The notes: generated from the letters alone by a model not told the origin. 48,893 bases of DNA from an uncultured Bacteroidota bacterium (GCA_902774845.1 CACYJU010000005.1:86050-134942), one strand, 5' to 3'; counted from the first letter of the stretch, positions 27,135-36,499 are shown. Program-made: numbers and translations.

Positions 27135-27210
27135 ACGAAGTACGTTCAAATATTGCACAGCAATCAAAAATCTTGGAATTATAAGGAAGAGAAAACTCAC
27201 GACACAGCCA

Positions 27211-29016
27211 TTGTGGCGTGTTTTTACCTATCTCCGCTACTATCCTAAGTATATTCTCCTCTGTCTGCTGTTCGACATCTTGAGTGTGTTGTTCAACCTC
27301 TCCTCGTTTGTTTTTATTGTGCCGTTTGTGGAGCTCCTTTTCGGAGGCACCGAGATGGCGACCCCACACCAGTTCTCCCTCAACCAGAGAGACATGAGCG
27401 CCTGGTTGGAATGGCAGCTGCACCAGTGGAGTGATGCCCATGGCATCTTCTTCTGCCTTACGGCCATAGCGCTGGCGTTCCTGCTCTGCTCGCTGCTTTC
27501 CAACCTCTTCCGATTCCTGTCGTTGTGGAGTCTGAGTCCTATCCGTAACGGGGTTGTAGAACGTCTGCGCAACGATATCTTCCACAAGATAACGATACTG
27601 CCCGTAGCCTTCTTCAAGCGTCAGCGTACAGGCGACATACTGAGCCGTATGTCGAACGATATAGCCGATATCGAGTGGAGCATAGTCAGTTCGCTCCAGT
27701 CGTTTCTGAAGTCTCCGGTCAATATTATAGTCTTCTCGGCGACGCTGATATTCATCAGTCCGATGCTGTTCCTTTATTTCCTTCTGGTGGTGCCGGTGTT
27801 GCTGTTTCTGGTCGGTGCGGTGGGGAAGAGTCTCAAGCGCAACTCCATCAAAGGACAGAACAAGCTGGGAGCGGTGTTTTCGATAATAGAAGAGAATATT
27901 GCAGGCATACGTACGGTGAAGGCGTTTGAGATGGAAAAGGTGCAGAACCGCCGTTTTGTGGAAGCCATAGGCGACTATACCCGCCGTATGAACCATGTGG
28001 TGACACTTAGAGAGCTCAGCAGTCCGCTCTCGGAATTGCTCGGCACCATCGCTATGGCGGCGATACTCATAATAGGAGGGAGTTACGTGATAGGCGGTCA
28101 CATGAACGCCTCGGTGTTCATCCTTTTCGTGATTATCTTCGCCCGACTGATTCCTCCGGTGCAGGCTATGGTCCGAGCTTACAGCAGTATGCTCAAGGGC
28201 AACGCCTCTGCCAAGAGAGTCATGGAGATCCTCGCCGCCGACGAGGTGATAGAGGAGGCTCCGGACGCTGTGGTGGTTGAGTCGTTCGAGTCGGAGATTA
28301 CCTATAAGGATGTCGAATTCTCATACCAAGACGACGAAGAGATGACGGTGCTCAGCCATATCAACCTTGTGGTGCCCAAGGGCAAGGTGGTGGCTCTGGT
28401 TGGACATTCGGGTTCAGGGAAGACAACACTTGTGGACCTCTTGCCTCGATTTTACGACCCCACAGCGGGTGCCATACTGCTCGACGGAGTCGACCTGCGT
28501 AAGCTGAACATAGGAAGTCTGCGTCGCCTTGTTTCGGTCGTCTCGCAAGACTGCATACTCTTCAACGACACGGTGGCCAACAACATTGCTTTTGGAAATA
28601 CCACGGCCTCCCTCGACGACATACGGAAGGCGGCGAAGCTGGCCTGTGCCGACGATTTTATCTCAGAGCTGACTGACGGATACAATACTGTTATCGGTGA
28701 TAGGGGACTAACCCTCTCAGGAGGACAGCGTCAGCGCATAAGCATAGCCAGAGCGTTGCTTAAAGACGCACCCATACTGATTCTCGACGAGGCTACGGCA
28801 GCGCTTGACAATGAGTCGGAGAAACAGGTGCAGGCAGCGTTGCAGACCCTTATGGAGAACCGTACAACTATAGTCATCGCACATCGCCTTTCTACTATCA
28901 AGGGAGCCGATGTGATACATGTCCTGGATCACGGAACTATCGTGGAGTCAGGCAGTCACGATGAGTTGCTTGCACGTAATGGAGCCTACGCAAAATTACT
29001 ATCACCTCAGCTATAA
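27211..29016 (+). CDS. ABC exporter, MsbA-like (lipid A or multidrug)
   Basis: A 601-residue half-transporter: a six-helix membrane domain (about 1-320) fused to an ATPase. Walker A GHSGSGKTT, signature LSGGQRQR, Walker B ILILDEATAAL and the switch IVIAHRLST are intact. It is of the MsbA/lipid-flippase type that moves lipid A or drugs across the inner membrane. No ATG is found at the N-terminus: TTG at 27211 (LWRVFTYLRYYPKYI) is taken as start. The frame stays open upstream and would add IRKRKLTTQP if a rare ATT/ATA codon were used. Confidence 0.88.
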   Translation: MWRVFTYLRYYPKYILLCLLFDILSVLFNLSSFVFIVPFVELLFGGTEMATPHQFSLNQRDMSAWLEWQLHQWSDAHGIFFCLTAIALAFLLCSLLSNLFRFLSLWSLSPIRNGVVERLRNDIFHKITILPVAFFKRQRTGDILSRMSNDIADIEWSIVSSLQSFLKSPVNIIVFSATLIFISPMLFLYFLLVVPVLLFLVGAVGKSLKRNSIKGQNKLGAVFSIIEENIAGIRTVKAFEMEKVQNRRFVEAIGDYTRRMNHVVTLRELSSPLSELLGTIAMAAILIIGGSYVIGGHMNASVFILFVIIFARLIPPVQAMVRAYSSMLKGNASAKRVMEILAADEVIEEAPDAVVVESFESEITYKDVEFSYQDDEEMTVLSHINLVVPKGKVVALVGHSGSGKTTLVDLLPRFYDPTAGAILLDGVDLRKLNIGSLRRLVSVVSQDCILFNDTVANNIAFGNTTASLDDIRKAAKLACADDFISELTDGYNTVIGDRGLTLSGGQRQRISIARALLKDAPILILDEATAALDNESEKQVQAALQTLMENRTTIVIAHRLSTIKGADVIHVLDHGTIVESGSHDELLARNGAYAKLLSPQL

Positions 29017-29036
29017 CAATAATGGTATAGCACAAC

Positions 29037-29064
29037 AAAAAACAGCCACCTTTTGGGGTGGCTG
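29037..29064 (-). terminator. Intrinsic terminator of the tRNA-Val transcript
   Basis: CAGCCACC (29043-29050) pairs with GGTGGCTG (29057-29064). On the minus strand the hairpin is followed by six T (29042-29037), directly behind the tRNA gene. Confidence 0.85.
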
Positions 29065-29069
29065 TGGAG

Positions 29070-29144
29070 TGGAAGTTATCGGATTCGAACCAATGACCCC
29101 CTGCTTGTAAGGCAGGTGCTCTGAACCGGCTGAGCTAAACTTCC
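29070..29144 (-). tRNA. tRNA-Val, anticodon TAC
   Basis: On the minus strand a full cloverleaf: acceptor GGAAGTT with AACTTCC, D-arm GCTCAGCCGGTTCAGAGC, anticodon stem CCTGC/GCAGG around loop CTTACAA (anticodon TAC, valine), and T-arm with GGTTCGAATCC. The discriminator base is A at 29070. CCA is not encoded. It has its own promoter box and terminator and lies opposite to the neighbouring genes. Confidence 0.96.
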
Positions 29145-29172
29145 ATTCAGATTCGGTGTCCCGAAATCGGGT

Positions 29173-29206
29173 GCAAAGGTACAACTATTTTTTTTATTTC
29201 ACACAA
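29173..29206 (-). promoter_or_regulatory. Promoter of tRNA-Val
   Basis: On the minus strand TACCTTTGC (29181-29173) matches TAnnTTTGC, with a TTG at 29206-29204, 22 bases upstream. The box lies 28 bases before the mature tRNA start. Confidence 0.65.
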
Positions 29207-29288
29207 AAATTTTCAACGACGCCCAATTTGTTGTTGCAATAATTACGCCTTCAAGTCCGTTATTACCTCTAAAGTTTACCGTTATTAT

Positions 29289-30590
29289 ATGCAGAAGAAC
29301 ATAGAAAAACTCTACGAAGTATACCTGAAGTCTCGTACGGTCACCACCGACTCGCGAGCGATAACCCCTGGCTGTATTTTCTTTGCATTCAAGGGATCCA
29401 GCTTTGATGGCAATGCCTTCGTCCCGTCGGCCATAGAGCATGGAGCGGCGTTGTGCGTCACCAGCGACAGTCAGTATGCCGACAACCCCAAGTGTGTGGT
29501 GGCTGACGACGTGCTGGAGGTTCTTCAGCAGCTTGCACGGCATCATCGTCAGCAGCTTACGATACCCGTCATAGGCATCACCGGCACCAACGGCAAGACG
29601 ACCACCAAGGAGCTCCTTTCCACAGTCCTGCGCCGTCGTTATCGTGTCCACGCCACGTCAGGCAATTTCAATAACCATCTGGGAGTGCCCTTGACGCTTT
29701 TGTCCATACCGTCAGACTGCGAGGTGGCGGTGGTGGAGATGGGAGCCAACCACCCGGGAGAGATAGAGTTCCTATGCAATATAGCCCAGCCCGACTTCGG
29801 CCTTATTACCAGCGTCGGGAAAGCCCATCTTGAAGGGTTCGGCAGCTTCGAAGGAGTGGTGCATACCAAGACCGAACTCTACCGATTCCTTGATTCGAGG
29901 AAGGGAACCATCTTCGTCAACGCCGACAACGAGATCCTGCTCAGAGAGGCACAGCGTTGCTCCAGTGCCTCATTGGTTACCTACGGAGCCGCCAAGGCCG
30001 ACACCGTGGCCACCTTCATAGGAGCAGACCCCTATCTCACGTTCTATGCCGAAGACGGTGATCAGGTGTACAATATCACCACGCATCTTTTTGGTGGTTA
30101 TAACTTCGGCAACGCCTTGGCCGCCCTGGCTGTAGGCCGCTATTTCAAGGTCGACTATTTCGACATCAAGCAGGCGCTCGAAGACTATATCCCCTCCAAC
30201 AACCGTTCACAGCTGAAGCGCACAGCCCACAATCAGCTGCTCCTGGACTGCTACAACGCCAACCCCACCAGCATGGAGGCGGCGATAAGGAGCTTTGCCG
30301 ACATGAAAGCAGACCATAAGGTGGTTATGCTTGGCGGTATGAGGGAGCTTGGAGCCGAATCAGATGCTGAACACCACAAGCTGGTTGAGCTGTTGAAGAC
30401 CCTCCGTTTCGAACAGATGGTATTGATAGGAGAGGAGTTCGCCTTCGTTCAGAATGATGCGCGCTTCAACTGGTTTGCCGACAGCACCGCAGCCAAGAGC
30501 TATCTCGCCTCCCATCCTTTGGCTGACGCCACCATCCTGCTGAAAGGCTCTAACAGCACCAAGATGTGGCTTCTCGAAGAGGTTCTGTGA
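29289..30590 (+). CDS. murF: MurF, UDP-MurNAc-tripeptide:D-Ala-D-Ala ligase
   Basis: A 433-residue Mur ligase that adds D-Ala-D-Ala to the peptidoglycan precursor in the cytoplasm. The N-terminal substrate domain has VTTDSRAITPGCIFFAFKG; the ATP-binding loop is GITGTNGKTTTKELL near 97-111; VEMGANHPGEIEFLCNIAQP and LLDCYNANPTSMEAAI are MurF signatures, the latter separating it from MurC/D/E. Length is normal. Divergent from tRNA-Val. The next gene starts 18 bases after its stop. Confidence 0.95.
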   Translation: MQKNIEKLYEVYLKSRTVTTDSRAITPGCIFFAFKGSSFDGNAFVPSAIEHGAALCVTSDSQYADNPKCVVADDVLEVLQQLARHHRQQLTIPVIGITGTNGKTTTKELLSTVLRRRYRVHATSGNFNNHLGVPLTLLSIPSDCEVAVVEMGANHPGEIEFLCNIAQPDFGLITSVGKAHLEGFGSFEGVVHTKTELYRFLDSRKGTIFVNADNEILLREAQRCSSASLVTYGAAKADTVATFIGADPYLTFYAEDGDQVYNITTHLFGGYNFGNALAALAVGRYFKVDYFDIKQALEDYIPSNNRSQLKRTAHNQLLLDCYNANPTSMEAAIRSFADMKADHKVVMLGGMRELGAESDAEHHKLVELLKTLRFEQMVLIGEEFAFVQNDARFNWFADSTAAKSYLASHPLADATILLKGSNSTKMWLLEEVL

Positions 30591-30608
30591 TGAATTGAGA
30601 CCCGAAAA

Positions 30609-31601
30609 TTGAGAAGTTTGCTCCATATTAGGAAAGTGTGCTGGCTTTTTATAGTCCTCACTCTCTTATGTGGTATTGGGAGGTCACAGTCTTCGAGGGT
30701 GGCCTTCTGGAATGTGGAGAACTTTTTCGACACAAGTAACGACACCCTCACCAACGATGACGACTTCACCCCACAAGGTGCCAACCACTGGAGTTCGGCA
30801 CGTTTCACCCTGAAACGCGATAACCTCTACAAGGTGATAGTTGCTCTGGGCTCGCCTATGGTAGTAGGACTTGCCGAAGTCGAGAACGACTATGTGCTCG
30901 ACCAGCTCTGTGCCGCCACTCCTCTACGTAGGCAAGGATATGACTTTATCCATTTCGACTCACCCGATACACGTGGCATCGACTGTGCGCTGCTTTATCG
31001 TAAAAAACAGTTCCATCCATTTCTTTCACAGCCTGTTTCGGCCTCCGACAGTGCCTCATCCTATTTCACCCGTGATGTCCTCTTGGTTGGAGGGACTACA
31101 GAGCAGGGCGACAGCCTCTATCTGATGGTCTGTCACCTGCCGTCCAAGCTGGGAGGTGATCTGGCCGACCGACACCGAGCACGCATAGCCCGAATTATAC
31201 GAGGGGTCGTTGATACCATCGTGACGGCACATCCCTCTGCTACTGTGGTGGTTATGGGTGATTTCAATGCAGACCCCAGCGAGGAGGCCTTCCGCACCGC
31301 TTTTGGTTTCGAAGACTCTGACACCAACCTTGAAGGGCTCACAGACCTCATGTACACACTGCCCGAAGGCGAAGGTACCCACAACTATGCAGGCCGCTGG
31401 TCCTGTCTCGACCATATCATGGTGAGAAGACCTGATAGTCAGAAGGAAAAGGGACTACCGCAAGTCCATGTCTATAAGGCGGATTTCTTGTTGAAGCCGC
31501 TTCCGCGATCCAATACCTTCCGTCCGTTCCGCACCTATTCTGGCCCCAATTATCTTGGTGGTTTCAGCGACCACCTGCCAGTCTATATCGATTTATACTA
31601 A
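30609..31601 (+). CDS. Exported endonuclease/exonuclease/phosphatase-family protein
   Basis: A 330-residue EEP-superfamily protein. The N-terminus (IRKVCWLFIVLTLLCGIGRSQ) is a signal peptide, so it acts outside the cytoplasm. Catalytic-fold motifs: VAFWNVENFFD, GLAEVEND (metal-binding Glu), CHLPSKLGG, VVMGDFNADP (Asp/Asn) and the terminal FSDHLPVYIDLY (Asp-His). The substrate (DNA, RNA, phospholipid or sugar phosphate) cannot be told. The start is TTG at 30609; no ATG is available. It probably shares a transcript with murF. Confidence 0.88.
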   Translation: MRSLLHIRKVCWLFIVLTLLCGIGRSQSSRVAFWNVENFFDTSNDTLTNDDDFTPQGANHWSSARFTLKRDNLYKVIVALGSPMVVGLAEVENDYVLDQLCAATPLRRQGYDFIHFDSPDTRGIDCALLYRKKQFHPFLSQPVSASDSASSYFTRDVLLVGGTTEQGDSLYLMVCHLPSKLGGDLADRHRARIARIIRGVVDTIVTAHPSATVVVMGDFNADPSEEAFRTAFGFEDSDTNLEGLTDLMYTLPEGEGTHNYAGRWSCLDHIMVRRPDSQKEKGLPQVHVYKADFLLKPLPRSNTFRPFRTYSGPNYLGGFSDHLPVYIDLY

Positions 31602-31611
31602 ATCGATTTTT
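31587..31611 (+). terminator. Possible terminator overlapping the stop codon of the EEP gene
   Basis: ATCGATTTA (31587-31595) and TAAATCGAT (31599-31607) form a perfect 9-bp inverted repeat with a 3-base loop, followed by T residues. The stem is A/T-rich, so strength is uncertain. The TAA stop of the upstream gene is part of it. Confidence 0.5.
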
Positions 31612-31629
31612 CTGCCGTTATTATAAATT

Positions 31630-33876
31630 ATGGCAGAACTGAATCCCCTATTTCGAGAGTTGGCGCTTATTCTGGTGACGGCGGGTGTCATCACCGTGAT
31701 TTTCAAGTGGCTGAAACAGCCGTTGGTGCTAGGATATATCGTTGCGGGATTCTTTATCGGCCCCCATTTCCCTTGGTTTCCTGTTATCACGGGCGACGAG
31801 AACCTGACGCTCTGGAGCGATATCGGAATCGTCTTCCTGATGTTTGCCTTGGGATTGGAATTCAGTATCAAGAAGTTGAAGAAGGTAGGAGGCACGGGAG
31901 CCATAACAGCTTTCACCGAGCTGATACTTATGTTCCTCATAGGCAACGTGGTGGCCCGACTGTTGGGGTTCTCCACCATGGAGGGGGTATTCCTTGGCTG
32001 CATGCTCTCTATCTCCTCCACCACCATTATCATCAAGTCTTTCGACGATCTCAAACTCAAGCAGCAGAAGTTCACCTCCACCGTCACAGGGGTGCTTGTG
32101 GTGGAAGACCTTATAGCGGTTCTCCTCCTCGTCATCCTTGGTACCCTTTCGGTAAGTAAGACCTTCGATGGCGGACAGCTGGGAATGAAGATGCTCATGC
32201 TTGCCTTCTTCCTAATCGTCTGGTTTACCTTCGGTATCTTCCTTATACCCACCTTCTTGCGCTGGATGCGCCGTTTCATGACCGAGGAGATACTCTGCAT
32301 AGTGGCGGTGGGGCTCTGCTTCGGTATGGTGGTGTTGGCTGACGCCGCCGGCTTCTCCACTGCGCTCGGGGCTTTCGTCATGGGAGCCATCCTGGCAGAG
32401 ACCATCGAAGCCGACGTCATACACAGAGTGGTAACACCCATCAAAAACCTCTTCGGGGCGGTCTTCTTCGTCAGTGTCGGCATGTTGGTAGACCCGTCGG
32501 TGCTTGCCAAATACTGGTTGCCGGTACTTATCATAGCGCTCACTGTGGTATTTTTCAAGTCGCTTTCGGCGACTTTGGGAGTGGTTCTTTCAGGGCGGCC
32601 GCTCAAGACGGCCATGCAGAGTGGATTCTGCTTCTGCCAGATAGGTGAGTTCTCGTTCATCATAGCCGGTCTGGGTCTTTCTTACGGAGTCATCCGTGAC
32701 GAGCTCTATCCCATCATCGTCTCGGTGTCGATAATCACCACGTTCGTGACTCCTTACATGATAAAGGCGGGGCTTCCAGCCTATGAGTTTCTCTGGCCCA
32801 AGCTGCCGTCGCGTTGGCGCGAGGCGCTTGACCGTTATGCCTCCCAGTCGAAGAGCTCAGACTCAGGAGTGTCAGTACGGCTTTTCCTGAAAAAGCAGTT
32901 TACTTCGATCGTCCTCTATGGGGTTATTTCGGTGGCGTTGCTGCTGCTCTCTATGGTTTTCTTGAAGCCGCTCCTCAACAAGCTTTTCGTCACCTCCTCT
33001 GGGGAGCCGTCTATCTGGGGTAATCTCATAGGTTTGGCGGTCACCATCGTGGCCATGACCCCGTTCCTTTGGGCGTTGGCCCGCAAGAACCTAACACGGT
33101 CCAATGTAAAGTCAATACTTGAGGAATACCGTTACAGTCAGGCTGTGGTCATACCGGTCATACTGTTGCGCTACTTCCTGGTCATCTTCCTTCTGGGTGT
33201 GGCCATAGGCCGTTATATCTCTTTGGCATTCGGCCTGATTCTCATCATAGCCATCTTCGTCTTTATCGTAGTTCGTTTTTCGGGTAAGGCCAACGGGTTC
33301 TACAAGCATATAGAGTCGCGGTTCATGTCCAATTTCAACTCGCGGCAGGCGCAGACGTCATTCAAGATACCAGCTTCGATGGAGCATCAGTTCTCGATGG
33401 AGCGAGTGTCGGTGACCCAGTACTCCAAGTATGTGGGAGTCTCGTTGTTAGAGTCGGGCTTCCGTCAGAACTATGGAGTGAACGTGGTCTCCATAGAACG
33501 CGGAGAGAAGATCATGGACCTTCCGCCCAAGGAGACTGTTGTGATGCCCTGTGACCGGCTCACCGTCATTGGCACAGAGGAGCAGATATCGCGCTTTAGG
33601 TCAGACCTCGAAGTGGAACCATCCATACTCATACGAGACCATTCCGACAACGAACTCAACATCTACCGATATGTCGTCGTAGACTCAGGGCCGCTTGTTG
33701 GGCAGACCCTCTCGCATTCAGACTTCCAGCAGCGCCATCACGGCATGATAATAGCCATCCAGCGAGGCGATGATTATATCGTCAACCCGCCGGCAGACTC
33801 AGTCTTCCAGCGAGGCGATGTGGTGTGGTTTGTCTCGCCTGACGAGATCTCGCTCCGCAGTTTTATGGAGGAATAA
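31630..33876 (+). CDS. CPA2 cation/proton antiporter with C-terminal RCK_C domains
   Basis: A 748-residue Kef/CPA2-type protein. The antiporter domain spans about 1-390 (LVLGYIVAGFFIGP, SDIGIVFLMFALGLEFS, MLSISSTTIIIKSF, VVEDLIAVLLLV, GAFVMGAILAE). A second group of about four to five membrane helices (about 425-555) follows, and then two TrkA_C-like regulatory parts (about 590-660 and 670-748: YSKYVGVSLLESGFRQNYGVNVVSI, VGQTLSHSDFQQRHHGMIIAIQRG). It exchanges K+ or Na+ for H+ across the inner membrane and complements the Trk uptake system in K+/pH balance. 28 bases follow the EEP gene. Confidence 0.88.
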   Translation: MAELNPLFRELALILVTAGVITVIFKWLKQPLVLGYIVAGFFIGPHFPWFPVITGDENLTLWSDIGIVFLMFALGLEFSIKKLKKVGGTGAITAFTELILMFLIGNVVARLLGFSTMEGVFLGCMLSISSTTIIIKSFDDLKLKQQKFTSTVTGVLVVEDLIAVLLLVILGTLSVSKTFDGGQLGMKMLMLAFFLIVWFTFGIFLIPTFLRWMRRFMTEEILCIVAVGLCFGMVVLADAAGFSTALGAFVMGAILAETIEADVIHRVVTPIKNLFGAVFFVSVGMLVDPSVLAKYWLPVLIIALTVVFFKSLSATLGVVLSGRPLKTAMQSGFCFCQIGEFSFIIAGLGLSYGVIRDELYPIIVSVSIITTFVTPYMIKAGLPAYEFLWPKLPSRWREALDRYASQSKSSDSGVSVRLFLKKQFTSIVLYGVISVALLLLSMVFLKPLLNKLFVTSSGEPSIWGNLIGLAVTIVAMTPFLWALARKNLTRSNVKSILEEYRYSQAVVIPVILLRYFLVIFLLGVAIGRYISLAFGLILIIAIFVFIVVRFSGKANGFYKHIESRFMSNFNSRQAQTSFKIPASMEHQFSMERVSVTQYSKYVGVSLLESGFRQNYGVNVVSIERGEKIMDLPPKETVVMPCDRLTVIGTEEQISRFRSDLEVEPSILIRDHSDNELNIYRYVVVDSGPLVGQTLSHSDFQQRHHGMIIAIQRGDDYIVNPPADSVFQRGDVVWFVSPDEISLRSFMEE

Positions 33877-33882
33877 AATACA

Positions 33883-34061
33883 ACCTTAACGAAATGCATC
33901 AGCATTCATGAGCACCTCTGAATCAAATTTAATCAAGCGAATAAAACGTTAACCTTAACGAAAATAAAATCCTACGCACCTACACCATTACACTGTTACA
34001 CCCTTATACCATATTTAACCCTTAACCTTTATCACTAACGCAATCACGCATTTACGCAATA
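33883..34061 (+). repeat. Repeat-built leader region before the S41 protease gene
   Basis: Contains TTAACG words at 33883-33892 and 33948-33965, the 57-bp block (33891-33947; second copy at 38128), ACACCATTACACTGTTACACCC words (about 33978-34005), TTAACCCTTAACC, and then ACGCAATCACGCATTTACGC directly against the ATG at 34062. Confidence 0.85.
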
Positions 34062-35693
34062 ATGAAAAAAATCATTTTAGTTCTGTTTCTTGCCTTCAGC
34101 ACCTTTGTGCAGGCTCAAGACAAAGGCTTCGAGATCTCCAAGAACCTGGAGATTTTTGCCAACGTCTATAAGAATGTCCACCTCAACTATGTCGACGATG
34201 TGGACCCGGGCAAGCTTATGAAGACAGCCATCGACGCTATGTTGTCGTCGCTCGACCCCTATACCAACTTCTATGCCGAGAGCGACATGGAAGATGTCAA
34301 GTTGCAGCTCCTTGGTGAGTATGGCGGAGTGGGAGCGCTCATACATCAGCAGGATGGCAAGATTTACATTGCCGAGCCTTATGAGGGACTTCCAGCCGAC
34401 AAGGCCGGACTCAAGGCTGGCGACCGTATACTGGAAGTCAACGGCACCTCCACAGAAGGCAAGACCACGTCCGATGTCTCGGGAGCTATGAGGGGACAGT
34501 CGGGTACCGACGTCAAGCTGAAGCTCTCGCGCGATGGTCGTACTTTCGACTGCACCCTCACCCGTCAGGAGATAAAGCTGCCCAATGTGCCGTATAGTGG
34601 CATCCTGCCGTCGGGCATAGGATATATCAAGCTCAGCGAGTTCACCCAGGAGGCTGGAAAGAACGTGCGAGAAGCCTTCCGTCAGCTCAAGAAAGAGCGT
34701 CCGGACATGCCAGGACTGATCATCGACCTGCGTGGCAATGGTGGTGGATTGATGAACGAAGCCGTTGAGATAGTCGGCATGTTCGTCAAGCGCGGAGAGC
34801 TGGTTGTTGAAACCAAGGGCAAGCTGGCATCAAAGAATGTCAAGAGCTACACACGCAACGTACCTGAGGACCTCGACATACCCGTGGCGGTCTTGATAGA
34901 CGGCTATAGCGCTTCCGCCTCTGAGATAGTCAGCGGTAGCCTGCAGGACTTCGACCGTGCTGTGATTATAGGCAGCCGCTCGTATGGTAAAGGATTGGTA
35001 CAGAACATACTCCCCATGACCTATAACACCCAGATGAAGGTTACCGTCTCCAAATACTACATCCCCTCGGGGCGTTGCATCCAAGCACTCGACTACTCCC
35101 ATCGCGATGAGAACGGTCGAGCCACCAGGGTACCCGATTCGCTCAAGACGGCCTTCAAGACCCGTAACGGACGCACCGTCTACGACGGCTATGGCATAGA
35201 GCCTGACGTCGAGGTCGAGCAGGAGTATATGTCAGCCCTCTCTGTGGTCCTGGTACAGAAGTTCCTTATCTTCGACTATGTCACCCAGTTCGTGAAGACA
35301 CATCCCACCATCGCGTCCCCGTCGCAGTTCGAGATCACCGACGAGATCTATTCAGACTTCCGTCAGTTCCTTGCTGGCAAGGAGTATACCTATTCCACCT
35401 CCACGGAGAAATATCTTGAAGACCTCAAGACCATAGCTAAGGAGGAGAAGTATCTCGAAGCACTTGACGGAGACATCAAAGCCCTCGAAGCCAAGCTCAA
35501 AGCCGATAAGGCCGACGACCTCACCAAATACCGTGAGGAGATAAGCGAGATGCTCAAGAGCGAGATCCTCTCACGCTATTATTACCAGAAGGGTAGGATA
35601 GAGGGGTCTCTCGTACATGATAAGGATGTCCTCAAAGCCGTAGAGATCCTCACAGACAAAGCTCAATATCAGAAAATCTTGACAAAGAAATAG
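34062..35693 (+). CDS. S41-family carboxyl-terminal processing protease
   Basis: A 543-residue exported serine protease (signal MKKIILVLFLAFSTFVQAQ). A helical N-terminal part is followed by a PDZ domain at about 85-165 (GGVGALIHQQDGKIYI, GLKAGDRILEVNGTS) and the S41 domain at about 180-370. The catalytic Ser is in GYSASASEIVSGSLQD (about 285-298) and the Lys in GSRSYGKGLVQ (about 307). The C-terminal roughly 150 residues are charged and helical. It trims periplasmic or lipoprotein substrates. The leader is made of repeat words and ends directly at the ATG. Confidence 0.93.
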   Translation: MKKIILVLFLAFSTFVQAQDKGFEISKNLEIFANVYKNVHLNYVDDVDPGKLMKTAIDAMLSSLDPYTNFYAESDMEDVKLQLLGEYGGVGALIHQQDGKIYIAEPYEGLPADKAGLKAGDRILEVNGTSTEGKTTSDVSGAMRGQSGTDVKLKLSRDGRTFDCTLTRQEIKLPNVPYSGILPSGIGYIKLSEFTQEAGKNVREAFRQLKKERPDMPGLIIDLRGNGGGLMNEAVEIVGMFVKRGELVVETKGKLASKNVKSYTRNVPEDLDIPVAVLIDGYSASASEIVSGSLQDFDRAVIIGSRSYGKGLVQNILPMTYNTQMKVTVSKYYIPSGRCIQALDYSHRDENGRATRVPDSLKTAFKTRNGRTVYDGYGIEPDVEVEQEYMSALSVVLVQKFLIFDYVTQFVKTHPTIASPSQFEITDEIYSDFRQFLAGKEYTYSTSTEKYLEDLKTIAKEEKYLEALDGDIKALEAKLKADKADDLTKYREEISEMLKSEILSRYYYQKGRIEGSLVHDKDVLKAVEILTDKAQYQKILTKK

Positions 35694-35759
35694 TTAACGT
35701 TGACCTTAACGTTAACCATAACCTTAACGATAACCTTAACGAAAACGATAACGAAAAGA
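35694..35759 (+). repeat. TTAACG hexamer/dodecamer array
   Basis: Starts at the base after the protease stop codon. Words: TTAACG, CCTTAACG, ATAACC, GAAAACG and GATAACG in series. It occupies the first half of the 140-base gap. Confidence 0.9.
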
Positions 35760-35833
35760 CCTCAACCCATTTGAACCTTTATAGCCACACCAACTAGTTT
35801 CTTAATAACACATACATCCATTTCAAATACCCC

Positions 35834-36478
35834 ATGAATCATGACATTTTTGAACAAATTCCACAAGGAAGCCGTGCTCCGCAAGATGAAGAAAATGTCC
35901 GCATTGCGTCAATCGCAGATGAGCTCGAAAGAGTTTGCCGAATACATGCGTCGCAATCTGGAGATGGCTCAAAAGATGTCCTCCCATTAGAACTGGAACA
36001 GCGTGCATCAGAGCGCTGGGCCAAGGATAATTGTTGTTGGGTACCAATGACGAATATTTTAGACTTAGGTTATCCTGGACCTAGTGGCAATGAAAATGAC
36101 ACCTACGTTGATAAGAATGATAACGTAGTTTACAAGGTGAATAATCTCTTCAACAGTGGAAGCATCATAACACACTTGAGGAAAATGGTTATGCACAATA
36201 ATATTTTTCCAGAAACGGCCTATTCATTTTACGGTTTTGCAGGTATAGAAGGAAGGTCGGTATTGCCAATTTTTAAACAGAAGTGGGTTGTTGACTCTCG
36301 TCCAGCTACACAGATTATGATTGATACATATATGGCTGCTATTGGTTTTGAGAATGCGGGGTATGAGGGAAGGTTTAAAAATAGAAATTACGAAGTGTGG
36401 GATTTGCTTCCTCGAAATGTTCTTGTGGATGGAGATGGCGACATATATGTCGTTGATGCAGAGGTAAAACATCTATAA
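35834..36478 (+). CDS. Protein kinase-like domain of the phage polyvalent-protein type
   Basis: A 214-residue protein. Residues about 50-214 resemble the serine/threonine/tyrosine kinase domain found in polyvalent phage proteins: ERWAKDNCCWVPM, DLGYPGPSGNENDTYVDK, VVYKVNNL (Lys candidate), ALEN-like central part, then WDLLPRNVLVDGDGDIYVVDAE, which looks like a kinase catalytic loop (D-x4-N) with DAE in place of DFG. The first 50 residues are less convincing and overlap a second open frame (35841-35990). Base composition is more A/T-rich than that of neighbours, suggesting transfer. The function in a chromosome is unknown; it could be a toxin or regulator. Confidence 0.5.
   Translation: MNHDIFEQIPQGSRAPQDEENVRIASIADELERVCRIHASQSGDGSKDVLPLELEQRASERWAKDNCCWVPMTNILDLGYPGPSGNENDTYVDKNDNVVYKVNNLFNSGSIITHLRKMVMHNNIFPETAYSFYGFAGIEGRSVLPIFKQKWVVDSRPATQIMIDTYMAAIGFENAGYEGRFKNRNYEVWDLLPRNVLVDGDGDIYVVDAEVKHL
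35841..35990 (+). CDS. Short overlapping frame, 49 residues, protein-like
   Basis: In the +1 frame relative to the kinase-like gene, ATG 35841 opens a 49-codon frame ending at TAG 35988. It reads MTFLNKFHKEAVLRKMKKMS and continues with SSKEFAEYMRRNLEMAQKMS. This charged, helical sequence looks at least as natural as the kinase N-terminus over the same bases. It could be a separate small gene, or the original N-terminus of the kinase protein separated by a frameshift. Confidence 0.35.
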   Translation: MTFLNKFHKEAVLRKMKKMSALRQSQMSSKEFAEYMRRNLEMAQKMSSH

Positions 36479-36499
36479 TTGAGGAGAGTTAGAATTAAT

